This document shows positions 25,497 to 32,003 of a stretch of DNA of 41,287 bases, one piece after another. Source of the DNA: Planctomycetota bacterium (GTDB taxonomy: Bacteria; Planctomycetota; PLA2; JAEUHO01); NCBI GenBank assembly GCA_029259775.1, contig JAJDEN010000011.1, forward strand, positions 1 through 41,287, in the 5' to 3' direction. A model generated the notes under the pieces. It was not told the DNA's origin, did not search any database, and saw nothing but the letters and a program-made list of their open reading frames with translations. Positions within the stretch are counted from its first letter, which is position 1. Each line of letters opens with the position of its first letter. The translations under genes and the position numbers were made by a program.

Positions 25497-26492
25497 CTAG
25501 GGGCCGCTGGTGACCGCGGGTACCGCGATGCCGACCTTCTGGAGCTCGGCACGCGCGATCGAGCTCGGGACGGGGAAGTAGCCGTCCTTCGCCACGATCT
25601 TCTGGCCTTGCTTGCTGAAGATCAGTTTGATGAACTCGCGACGGAGTGGCTCGAGGCTGCTTCCGGGCTTGTAGTTCACCGAGAGCCAGAGGAAGCGCGC
25701 CAGCGGGTAGCGGCCGCTGTAGGCGTTGGCCGGCACGGCGCCGACGAACTGACCCGGGCGGACGCCGAGCGGGATGGTTGCCACGTCGGCCGTCTTGTAT
25801 CCGATGCCGCTGTAGCCGATGCCGCCGACGTCGTTGGCGACCGAGGTCACGACGGCGGAGCTGCCGGGCTGCTCCTTGACCGTGTCCTTGTAGTCACCCT
25901 TGAAGAGGGCGTGCTTCTTGAAGTAGCCGTACGTCCCGGACGCGGAGTTGCGACCGTAGATCGCGATCGGGCGGCTCGCCCAGGCTCCCGTGAGACCGAC
26001 GTCGCCCCAGGTCTTGATGTCCTTGGCGTAGCCGCCCTTGCGGGTCTTCGAGAAGATGGCGTCGATCTGCTGGAGGGTGAGTCCGGTCTTCGCGATCGGG
26101 TTGTCCTTGTGGACGTAAACGGCGAGCATGTCGATCGACGTGCGCAGTTGGACGCACTTGTAGCCGAACTTCTCGACGAACTTGTCCATCTCCTTGCTCT
26201 TCATCGAGCGGCTCATGGGGCCGAACGTGCTCGATCCGGCGATCAGCGCGGGCGGCGCGGTCGAGGAGCCCTTGCCCTCGATCTCGATGCCGACACGGCG
26301 GTAGTTCTTCTTGAACAGCTCGGCCCAGAACGTCATCAGGTTGTTCATGGTGTCCGAGCCGACGCTCTTGATGTTGCCGGAGACGCCGCTCACGGTCTTG
26401 TAGTCGGGGAGGCTCTTGTCGACGTCTGCCGTGGCGAAACCGCCGGTCAGCAGGAGCACGATGGCGACCATCGCGACCAGTTTCTTCATCAT
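25497..26492 (-). CDS. pstS: PstS periplasmic phosphate-binding protein
   Basis: A 331-aa exported protein beginning with MMKKLVAMVAIVLLLTGGF, a signal peptide cut near ATA-D. Phosphate-binding segments are visible: SVGSDTMNNL near residue 43, GSSTAPPALIAGSSTFGPMSR near 73-93, and YGRNSASGTYGYF near 178. Downstream, VGGIGYSGIGY is typical of the PstS family. The start at 26492 is ATGATG with a GAGGAG signal; a longer frame exists upstream but runs through the promoter. It captures phosphate in the periplasm and hands it to PstCA. Four 11-bp-spaced PHO-box units lie 70-108 bases upstream. Confidence 0.95.
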   Translation of the reverse strand: MMKKLVAMVAIVLLLTGGFATADVDKSLPDYKTVSGVSGNIKSVGSDTMNNLMTFWAELFKKNYRRVGIEIEGKGSSTAPPALIAGSSTFGPMSRSMKSKEMDKFVEKFGYKCVQLRTSIDMLAVYVHKDNPIAKTGLTLQQIDAIFSKTRKGGYAKDIKTWGDVGLTGAWASRPIAIYGRNSASGTYGYFKKHALFKGDYKDTVKEQPGSSAVVTSVANDVGGIGYSGIGYKTADVATIPLGVRPGQFVGAVPANAYSGRYPLARFLWLSVNYKPGSSLEPLRREFIKLIFSKQGQKIVAKDGYFPVPSSIARAELQKVGIAVPAVTSGP

Positions 26493-26562
26493 GGGACTGA
26501 CTCCTCGCAGGTGTGGTCCGGAGGCGAGATGCCTCCGTCGGCGCATAGTGGAGCAAGCCCGG

Positions 26563-26600
26563 ATGAACGCTTGATATCCCGGTGGTGATCTTTGTGTGAA
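26563..26600 (-). promoter_or_regulatory. PHO box upstream of pstS (four units)
   Basis: Read on the minus strand, TTCAC (26600-26596), ATCAC (26589-26585), GATAT (26578-26574) and TTCAT (26567-26563) are spaced exactly 11 bases apart; three of four fit WTCAY. The array ends 70 bases before the pstS ATG. It shares periodicity and core with the arrays at phoU and at the porin gene. Confidence 0.72.
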
Positions 26601-26709
26601 GACGCAAGTCACTATCATGGAGTGGCTTGTGTCGCCAGGTCGTCTTCCGCGCCCGCGTCGCCGCATCCAACCTCCCAGGAAGATCTCGATAGCCCGGCCC
26701 GAACTGCTC

Positions 26710-26737
26710 GGGGGCAAGGCCACATGGCCTTGCCCCC
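26710..26737 (-). terminator. Hairpin after the decayed porin copy
   Basis: GGGGGCAAGGCCA (26710-26722) pairs perfectly with TGGCCTTGCCCCC (26725-26737) across a two-base centre. It stands 53 bases downstream of the decayed porin's stop, as a similar hairpin does after the intact porin (29566-29595). No clear U-tract follows. Confidence 0.55.
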
Positions 26738-26789
26738 AAGCGATGATCGGACAGGGTGGCCCGAGCCACCCCTTCGAGTGCAGGGCTGC

Positions 26790-27149
26790 CTACCAGTCCA
26801 CCTGGAAGCGCACGCCGAGGCCCGTGTAGGACTCGTGGACGTTGTTCAGGGCGACGGCGTTGCCACTCGTGTTGGACGTGAACCAGATAGCATCATCCGC
26901 GCGTTCGGGTTCAGGGGCCAGTTGATGCCCACGACCAGGTAGTAGAGTTCGCCACCCACGATCGCACCGTCCGTCAGGTCGATGCAATCGTAGCGCACCG
27001 CGACCTCGAAGCCGCCGTAGCAGCAGTCGTTCGCGAGGAAGCTGCAGCATGGGCTGACCCGGTCGAACTTGCCCTTCTTGTAGTTGCGGCACTCACCCGT
27101 CAACCAGTAGCTCGCCATGGCGGGCCAACCCGTGAAGGTGGGTCCCTAG
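26790..27149 (-). pseudogene. Decayed C-terminal fragment of an OprP-like porin
   Basis: The translated remnant follows the C-terminal fifth of the intact porin at 29655: GPTFTGWPAMASYWLTGECR, then RVSPCCSFLANDCCYGG, DLTDGAIVGGELYYLVVGINW and LNPNARMM, against SFTGW..ASYWLTGECRKY, RVSPCCNFLDNDCCCYGG, DLNDGAIQGGKMTNWVIGLNW and LNPNARIQL. A frameshift near 26885 then moves the ending, GLGVRFQVDW, into another frame. The upstream four fifths of the gene are missing and a TAG lies in frame before the remnant. An ATG at 27118 exists but is inside the homologous block, so a functional gene is unlikely. This is a second porin copy that has been largely deleted, leaving its terminator. Confidence 0.85.
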
Positions 27150-27216
27150 CTTCCAGGTCACTTTCATCCTCTTGCAGCCAAGGCACGCCGTGCCAAACAG
27201 CCGTCCTATTCGGTGA

Positions 27217-28542
27217 TCACGACCTTCCCAGCGGCCCGCGAGTCCTGCCGGGTTGATTCGGTGCGGCCCCGTCCCGTTTCACCACCACCACCGTCGCGTC
27301 GTCGTCCCAAGGCATGGCGCTACCGAATGTGTCCGCCGCGGCGAAGATCGCATCGACCATCTCGATGGCTGGCTTGTGCTGCGTGCGTTGGGCTGCTTCT
27401 TGGAGGCGCCCGGTTTCAAACATCTCTCCGCGCGCGTTTTGGCGTTCGATGATCCCGTCGGTGTACAGCATCAGCATCGCGCCCGGCTCGATGTGCTCAA
27501 AGCAGTGTTGGAAACGCGCATCGAGCTTGGGACCGAGCACAACGTTGCCCTGACTCAACTCTCGGATTCCGCCCGCATGTAGTAGCAGCGGCGAAGGATG
27601 ACCGGCGTTCACGTAGAGCAGGTTGCCGTGCATATCGAGCTCGCCGTAGAACGTCGAGACGAATGAGTTGGCCATGCCCGACGCGTGAACGACGCGGTTG
27701 AGCTGCGAGAGAAGGTGGGTCGCCGTCGTATTACCGCCTGCGCCCATCCGCAGGCCCACGGAAACGTCGCGTGCCACGAGCGCGGCTCCGAGTCCGTGGC
27801 CGCTGGCGTCGGCGACCGCGAGCCCCAGGGTTGTCGGCCCGATCTCCAAGAAGTCGTACAAATCGCCTCCGACGTCTTCCGCTGGCACAGAGCGTCCCGC
27901 GATGTCGAAACCCGGGAACTCAGGCGGCTTCTCGGGAAGCAGCCCCCGCTGAATCTCGGCAGCCTCGCGGATCGAATCGCCCCAGCGGTTCTGCAGGATG
28001 CGAGCGGATAGCACGGATCGCAGCGTCGAGAGCACGAACTCGACGGTCGCCGGCTCGAAGGCACCGCGAAATGACACGAGCACGAGGTGTCGCGCCCGCG
28101 GCTCCGCGATCAGCATGGCAACGGCCGGGTGAGCACCGGTAACGGACAGATCATCGAGTGCGCGGAGCGCACCTGGATCACGGCTGCACACCAGCCCCCT
28201 CTCGATCAAGTAGCGGACCGCGGGCCGTGCGCCGTCCAACTCGGCAGGAGGCGTACCCTCGCACTGCCCGATCTGTTCCACTAGGTGGAAACGGCTCCGG
28301 TGTGCGCTGTAGAGCCAGACGCCGCGCAGGCCGAGCTCGTCACGAAATGCCACGTGGAACTCGCGTAGGCACCAAGCGAGGAGGCGTCGGCCCCCGTGCT
28401 GGTCATTCGCGGCCTTGAAGACCCGTTCGAACAGACGGTACAGCGTCTTGGGGCTGCGTAGAGTGACGCCCTCGTGGCCGTACGGCGCGTCCTCGTCATC
28501 GAAGCTGCTCCCCAGTGAGTGCCCCGCGATCGGTCGTCGCAT
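27217..28542 (-). CDS. SpoIIE/RsbU-type PP2C serine phosphatase (441 aa)
   Basis: The C-terminal half (about 195-425) is a SpoIIE-type PP2C phosphatase: AAEIQRGLLPEKPPEFPGFD, AEDVGGDLYDFLEIG, VADASGHGLGAALVARDV, YVNAGHPSPLLLHAGG, LMLYTDGIIERQNARGE and PWDDDATVVVVKR, with the metal-binding aspartates in place. The N-terminal part (about 30-190) may be a GAF-like sensor (RLLAWCLREFHVAFRDELG, HLVLVSFRGAFEPA) but lacks clear ligand motifs. Such proteins dephosphorylate anti-sigma-factor antagonists in partner-switching pathways. No partner kinase or STAS protein is in the window. It stands between the two porin loci; a terminator and a 29-aa ORF lie upstream, so its promoter may be in the short gap at 28543-28567. 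Confidence 0.9.
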   Translation of the reverse strand: MRRPIAGHSLGSSFDDEDAPYGHEGVTLRSPKTLYRLFERVFKAANDQHGGRRLLAWCLREFHVAFRDELGLRGVWLYSAHRSRFHLVEQIGQCEGTPPAELDGARPAVRYLIERGLVCSRDPGALRALDDLSVTGAHPAVAMLIAEPRARHLVLVSFRGAFEPATVEFVLSTLRSVLSARILQNRWGDSIREAAEIQRGLLPEKPPEFPGFDIAGRSVPAEDVGGDLYDFLEIGPTTLGLAVADASGHGLGAALVARDVSVGLRMGAGGNTTATHLLSQLNRVVHASGMANSFVSTFYGELDMHGNLLYVNAGHPSPLLLHAGGIRELSQGNVVLGPKLDARFQHCFEHIEPGAMLMLYTDGIIERQNARGEMFETGRLQEAAQRTQHKPAIEMVDAIFAAADTFGSAMPWDDDATVVVVKRDGAAPNQPGRTRGPLGRS

Positions 28543-28567
28543 TTCCGTTCTCGCTCCCGGAAGAAAT

Positions 28568-28597
28568 GCCCCCGCCGGCGCGATCGCCGGCGGGGGC
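28568..28597 (-). terminator. Terminator hairpin upstream of the SpoIIE phosphatase gene
   Basis: GCCCCCGCCGGCG and CGCCGGCGGGGGC form a perfect 13-bp stem around a CGAT loop, followed on the minus strand by ATTTCTT. It lies nine bases after the stop of the 29-aa ORF and 26 bases before the phosphatase start. It could end a short upstream transcript or act as an attenuator for the phosphatase gene. Confidence 0.72.
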
Positions 28598-28605
28598 GGA
28601 CAGGA

Positions 28606-28695
28606 CTACATGCGGAAGGGCAACAAGGGTGAGCATCCGGGAGGGAACAACAGCGACAGCAAGAGACTTCGGGTGGCCATCCGCATGGACCGCAT
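28606..28695 (-). CDS. Possible 29-aa hydrophobic peptide behind a PHO-box-like array
   Basis: The frame starts at an ATG at 28695 without an obvious Shine-Dalgarno (another ATG at 28680), has basic residues first, then LLLSLLFPPGCSPLLPF. The FPPGC part is reminiscent of a lipobox but does not fit it well. It is followed after nine bases by a strong terminator hairpin and preceded by 11-bp-spaced TTCAT/TTCAC units at 28710-28736. That arrangement suggests a short phosphate-regulated transcript; whether the peptide is made or the RNA is the product cannot be told from sequence. Confidence 0.35.
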   Translation of the reverse strand: MRSMRMATRSLLLSLLFPPGCSPLLPFRM

Positions 28696-28709
28696 TGAAG
28701 CGGCGTGAA

Positions 28710-28736
28710 GTGAAGCCAGAATGAAGTGGGTGTAGT
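28710..28736 (-). promoter_or_regulatory. PHO-box-like units upstream of the 29-aa ORF
   Basis: On the minus strand ACTAC (28736-28732), TTCAT (28725-28721) and TTCAC (28714-28710) are 11 bases apart; an overlapping second TTCAC is at 28709-28705. The two central units fit the TTCAY core of the other arrays, the first is weak. The array lies 15 bases upstream of the 29-aa ORF, close for an activator site, so this call is less secure. Confidence 0.4.
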
Positions 28737-28893
28737 TTTCTGAGGAGGGCATGCGCTTTACTCGGAATGAGTGGCGGATTCACTCCCGAAGTGCAGCGGG
28801 GTGAGATTGAAGGGGACACCGCATCGGGTCTGTAGGTCGAGGCTTCATCACAAGTCACAACTTCGGAGCCCGACACGATGTCCTTCCAGCACC

Positions 28894-28998
28894 TTAGCCG
28901 AGGCGATCTCGGCTGAAGGCGTCCCCGCCGCACGCGGCCACGCCGAGTAGGACCAGCAGGAGGACGGCGATGGCAACGCGCTTCACGATGCGCTCCAT
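28894..28998 (-). pseudogene. Orphan lipoprotein leader, truncated copy of the FGE-like lipoprotein gene 5' end
   Basis: The 34-aa frame is a complete lipoprotein signal (IVKRVAIAVLLLVLLGVAAC, then GGD) followed by eight residues and a TAA. It matches the start of the protein at 32004-32981 (IVKRVTTAVLLLATLGVAAC, then GGD), and the DNA similarity extends upstream of the ATG (CCCCG.CCGCGCCG). An AGCCGAG/CTCGGCT hairpin spans the last codons (28896-28914). It is most simply a duplication that kept only the leader; a genuine mini-lipoprotein is the alternative. Confidence 0.7.
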
Positions 28999-29127
28999 CT
29001 TGCACCTGCGGCGCGGTCGGGGTAATCGCCGCGTGGTGGCGTTGTAGACTGCGGTCGCTGCCTCGACGCCTGTACAGGCCGCACAGAAGTACTACCGCAA
29101 CGTGCGCGGTCAGATGCACCGCGAGAC

Positions 29128-29445
29128 GTGGGGGGGGGGGCTGGCGTCGAGAAGCTGCTCCTCGATACCGACCGTGGATTGGTCGAAGTGTCGGGTTCCC
29201 CCGATCACTCCGGGAGGAAGTCGTACGCTCCGAGTCACTCACGGACCTACTACTTCTGGGTTCCGATGACGCGGGCGCACGCCCGTTTGGCTCTCCTCGG
29301 CGTGCACGACCATCGCTTGGAGATGGCGAAGGCGAAGGGCGACAGGGACGTTATCACGGAGCTGGAGGGACGGATCGAAAGCGTCCTCGAGGAGTTTCTT
29401 CGTGCGCATCCGGCGTATGGCGACGCCGTGGCGTCAGCGGAGTAG
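29128..29445 (+). CDS. Hypothetical protein with a poly-G tract at its start
   Basis: The frame opens with GTG followed directly by a run of G and encodes about 105 residues, with a beta-like VEKLLLDTDRGLVEVSG, then TYYFWVPMTRAHARLALLG and a helical, acidic VITELEGRIESVLEEFLRAH. There is no family I recognise. No good Shine-Dalgarno precedes the GTG. An in-frame ATG at 29114 in another frame would join this frame if the G tract had 12 rather than 11 bases, so the true N-terminus is uncertain and expression may depend on tract length. Confidence 0.5.
   Translation: MGGGAGVEKLLLDTDRGLVEVSGSPDHSGRKSYAPSHSRTYYFWVPMTRAHARLALLGVHDHRLEMAKAKGDRDVITELEGRIESVLEEFLRAHPAYGDAVASAE
29130..29140. repeat. 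Homopolymeric G tract (11 G)
   Basis: Eleven consecutive G lie at the start of the hypothetical gene at 29128. It is the longest homopolymer I noticed in the window. Such tracts slip during replication and are hot spots for both phase variation and sequencing error. Confidence 0.9.
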
Positions 29446-29565
29446 AGACAGGGCGTCGGGCGACTGTTCGAACTCCTCGTGACGATGTCATGAGGCCTTC
29501 AGATACTCGCCCGACGCCAAGCTCCAGTGTCGCCGGCCTGCGCCTCCGCATCTCCAAAACGAGAA

Positions 29566-29595
29566 CCGGGGCGAGGCCTCGCGGCCTCGCCCCGG
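29566..29595 (-). terminator. Terminator of the OprP-like porin gene
   Basis: CCGGGGCGAGGCC and GGCCTCGCCCCGG form a perfect 13-bp stem with a TCGC loop. On the minus strand it is followed by TTCTCGTTTTGG. It lies 60 bases after the porin stop codon. Confidence 0.78.
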
Positions 29596-29654
29596 AGTGA
29601 CATCCTGCATGGAGGCGCGCCATGCCCTCCGTCGTGCGTGCAGGAGGGAGTTCG

Positions 29655-30986
29655 TTACCAGTCCACCTGCCAGCGGATGGCGAGAGCGGTCAGGGTCTCG
29701 TCAAACGGTGCGGCAGCGGCCAGGGGGCCGCCCTTGACGCCGACGTTCATGTAATTGAGCTGGATGCGGGCGTTGGGGTTCAGGTGCCAGTTCAGGCCGA
29801 TGACCCAGTTGGTCATCTTGCCACCCTGGATCGCGCCGTCGTTGAGGTCGATGACCTCGTACTTCGCAGCCAACTCGACGCCGCCGTAGCAGCAGCAGTC
29901 GTTGTCCAAGAAGTTGCAGCAGGGGCTGACGCGCTTGAACGCGCCCTTGCTGTACTTGCGGCACTCGCCGGTCAGCCAGTAGCTGGCCTGCACGTACCAG
30001 CCGGTGAAGCTGGGGTCCGTGTTCGCGGTGTCGCTCACGGTGGCGCTGAAGAACTCACCCTGCAGCGAGAACGGGCCGTAGACCAGCGCGAGCTCGACGT
30101 TCCAGACGAACGCGCCGTCAGCGGCGATCGCGGTGGTGTCGATCAGGTTCGGATCCGTACCCGTGCGCACCAGGCCGTCGTCGTTGAAGCGTACCGACGT
30201 GATGTCTTCGAGCGTATAGGCGCCAACACCCACGTGGAGGCGTCGGCAACTGCACTCGCAGTCGTACCAAGGCGTGTACCAGATGCGGCCCGCGAGGCCG
30301 TAGCCGTTGTCGAACTCGACCTCGCCGTCGTCCTCAAGGCTGCCGTCTTCGCTGAAGTAGCTGAAGGCGTAGCCCAGCTGACCGCCGCGGAACACGTCGT
30401 GGAGCATCACGCCGTAGCGACGGCTGATGCCGAACGTGTTCGTGACCGACGAGCGCTCGATGAACGTGATGTACTTCGAGCTGGTCAGCTCCTCGAGGCC
30501 GAACGGAGCCTTGAAGTGACCGACGCGGATGTTCGGCATCAGGCAGCCGAAGCAGTCATCCATGTCGACGAGACCGATGTAGCCGTCCTTGAGGACGGGA
30601 TCGTTCGCGTCCGCGAAGTCCATCTGCAGCTTCCACTCGACGTGGCCGTGCAGCACACCCGAGTTGTAGAGGCGCATCCGGCGCAGTTGCACGCCGCTCT
30701 CGAAGGCCGCGTCCGCCACGCCGCGCGCGACGAAGTCGTCGTCGTCGACGAAGTAGTGGTCGATCTGGATGCGACCGCCGATCTTCATCTTGACATCGCC
30801 GTTGCCGGTCTTCAGGTTCAGCCCGTTCTTCCAGTAGACCTTGAACGAGTTGTCGTCCTTGGCCTCGGCCCAGTGCGAGATCTCGTCTCGGACGGTGGCC
30901 CTCAGATCATCGTCAGCCTGGGCGGGCGTAGCCAGTACGGCCATCGCCAAGACGAGCCCTAGACCGAGAATCAGGTGCATTCGCAT
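29655..30986 (-). CDS. OprP/OprO-type phosphate-selective porin (443 aa)
   Basis: An exported beta-barrel protein. The ATG at 30986 has a GGAGG signal; a signal peptide (LILGLGLVLAMAVLATPAQA) is followed by a short helix and then strands of the porin O/P family (FKVYWKNGLNLKTGNGDVKM, KIGGRIQIDHYFVDDD, MRLYNSGVLHGHVEWKLQMD, IRVGHFKAPFGLEELTSSKY). It ends in ALAIRWQVDW with a terminal aromatic residue, as outer-membrane proteins do. Unusually it has cysteine clusters: DDCFGC, DCECSC and SPCCNFLDNDCCC. A PHO box at 31039-31065 and the nearby pst/pho genes support phosphate uptake across the outer membrane. A decayed second copy lies at 26790. Confidence 0.88.
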   Translation of the reverse strand: MRMHLILGLGLVLAMAVLATPAQADDDLRATVRDEISHWAEAKDDNSFKVYWKNGLNLKTGNGDVKMKIGGRIQIDHYFVDDDDFVARGVADAAFESGVQLRRMRLYNSGVLHGHVEWKLQMDFADANDPVLKDGYIGLVDMDDCFGCLMPNIRVGHFKAPFGLEELTSSKYITFIERSSVTNTFGISRRYGVMLHDVFRGGQLGYAFSYFSEDGSLEDDGEVEFDNGYGLAGRIWYTPWYDCECSCRRLHVGVGAYTLEDITSVRFNDDGLVRTGTDPNLIDTTAIAADGAFVWNVELALVYGPFSLQGEFFSATVSDTANTDPSFTGWYVQASYWLTGECRKYSKGAFKRVSPCCNFLDNDCCCYGGVELAAKYEVIDLNDGAIQGGKMTNWVIGLNWHLNPNARIQLNYMNVGVKGGPLAAAAPFDETLTALAIRWQVDW

Positions 30987-31038
30987 CAGGTTCCTCCTTC
31001 TGTTGGCGGGAATCCTATGCCCCTCCTGCTAGATCTGG

Positions 31039-31065
31039 ATGAACGGCACATCAAATTTCCGTGAA
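31039..31065 (-). promoter_or_regulatory. PHO box upstream of the porin gene
   Basis: On the minus strand TTCAC (31065-31061), TTGAT (31054-31050) and TTCAT (31043-31039) are spaced exactly 11 bases apart, ending about 50 bases before the porin start. The outer parts, TCTTCAC...AAA and CGTTCATCC, also occur upstream of pstS with one extra 11-bp unit between them. Confidence 0.7.
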
Positions 31066-31642
31066 GATGCCCGCGCCGGAGGCGTGTCGTGCGGATCCCT
31101 CGAGACAGGGCGACGGGCGATCGGCCGAACTCCTCGGTGCCCTGACGGGGCGCAGCGCAAGCCGGCGGATGCGCCCGCGTCTAGGTGCCGAACCGAATTC
31201 GCGTGCACTACAATTGTGAGCTGGCCGTGCGGGGCTAGCGGAATGCGAAGTATTGGCCCGGCTTGGCACCGTGCCATCCCACCACTACCCACGCGGCTGC
31301 GGGGGGAAGGGGGTAGTGCGTCACGACACTCGGCACGCTTGTGACGAGATCTCATCACGCCGATTGCAGCAAGGGCGCCGTGGGCGTCCTTGGGCGCTCA
31401 TGACACGAGACGACGGACGCGGCGTGTCCCGCGACCGGCGCCAACACGGCGCAACGTGGGCGCCGATGTGGTCAAGTCTGCGCCTTCGCCAGCGTGCCTG
31501 CCGCTACTCACATGGCCCCGCGCAGCCGCCGTTCGTGCAACGACGTGCGAGGACGTGTCACCAGGACGGCATGATTCTTCCCAAAGCGCAAATGGCCATC
31601 GACCACAGAGGGCCACTTCTTGGCGTTTCGAGCGGCGGTCAA
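31066..31642. other. Gap upstream of the porin promoter; no gene recognised
   Basis: About 580 bases without a frame I would support. Several GC-driven open frames overlap here on both strands, including one that runs through the tRNA remnant. Part of this stretch may be the end of an integrated element, given the tRNA 3' half that follows it. Confidence 0.4.
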
Positions 31643-31692
31643 GGGGACTCATAATCCTTTGGTCGGAGGTTCGAGTCCTCCCGGGCCCACCA
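31643..31692 (+). tRNA. 3' half of a tRNA-Met-like gene (CAT anticodon), 5' half absent
   Basis: The sequence runs from the anticodon arm to the encoded CCA: stem GGGGA/TCCTT (two G-T pairs) around loop CTCATAA with anticodon CAT, variable region TGGTC, T-stem GGAGG/CCTCC around TTCGAGT, then CGGGCCC, A and CCA (31682-31692). This resembles elongator tRNA-Met. The expected 5' strand GGGCCCG and a D-arm are not found upstream: the nearest GGGCCAC pairs only in part and the would-be D-loop is far too long. It is therefore a fragment, most likely the displaced 3' end left by a tRNA-targeting integration. Confidence 0.72.
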
Positions 31693-32003
31693 CTCTCTCC
31701 CGTACGAACTCGCCCCAGATCGTCTAGTACTTGCGGCTGGAGAGGTGTTTCGCCGCGTGGGCCAGCTGAGCCAGGACTGCAGGGGTCAGTGCCAGCCAGC
31801 GTCCGGAATCGCGAGAACAGGTGACGCAACAGGTGACGGGGTCGGCACGAGTTCCTCAGCCAGGTCGCCGGAGTCCCTGACGCACCGCTTCCTCGGCCTC
31901 ACCGGCCCCACAGCCTGGGCGTCGGAGGCCCGTTCCGGGAGCCCGCGTGGGGTCAGGCCACCTCGCAGGGCCAGCAGTGCTGGCGCGGCTCGCTCAGACG
32001 TGG
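31693..32003. other. Gap between tRNA remnant and FGE-like gene; no gene recognised
   Basis: About 310 bases. Open frames here on the minus strand are read-throughs of the tRNA remnant or of the gene at 32004 and are not supported. A short repeat of ACAGGTGACG occurs twice near 31817-31840. Confidence 0.4.

Noticed and set aside
24852..26588. A 578-codon plus-strand open frame
   Set aside because: Antisense to pstC and pstS, and it runs through the pstS promoter region.
28757..28783. TTTAC and TTCAC 22 bases apart on the plus strand as a further PHO box
   Set aside because: The middle 11-bp unit does not match and no supported gene starts downstream at a suitable distance.
29622..30962. A 446-codon plus-strand open frame, valine- and alanine-rich
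   Set aside because: Exact antisense of the porin gene, which has signal peptide, terminator and PHO box.
31398..31829. A 143-codon minus-strand frame with a GRTRTSDQRIMSPL segment
   Set aside because: That segment is the reverse complement of the tRNA remnant, a well-known source of spurious protein calls.
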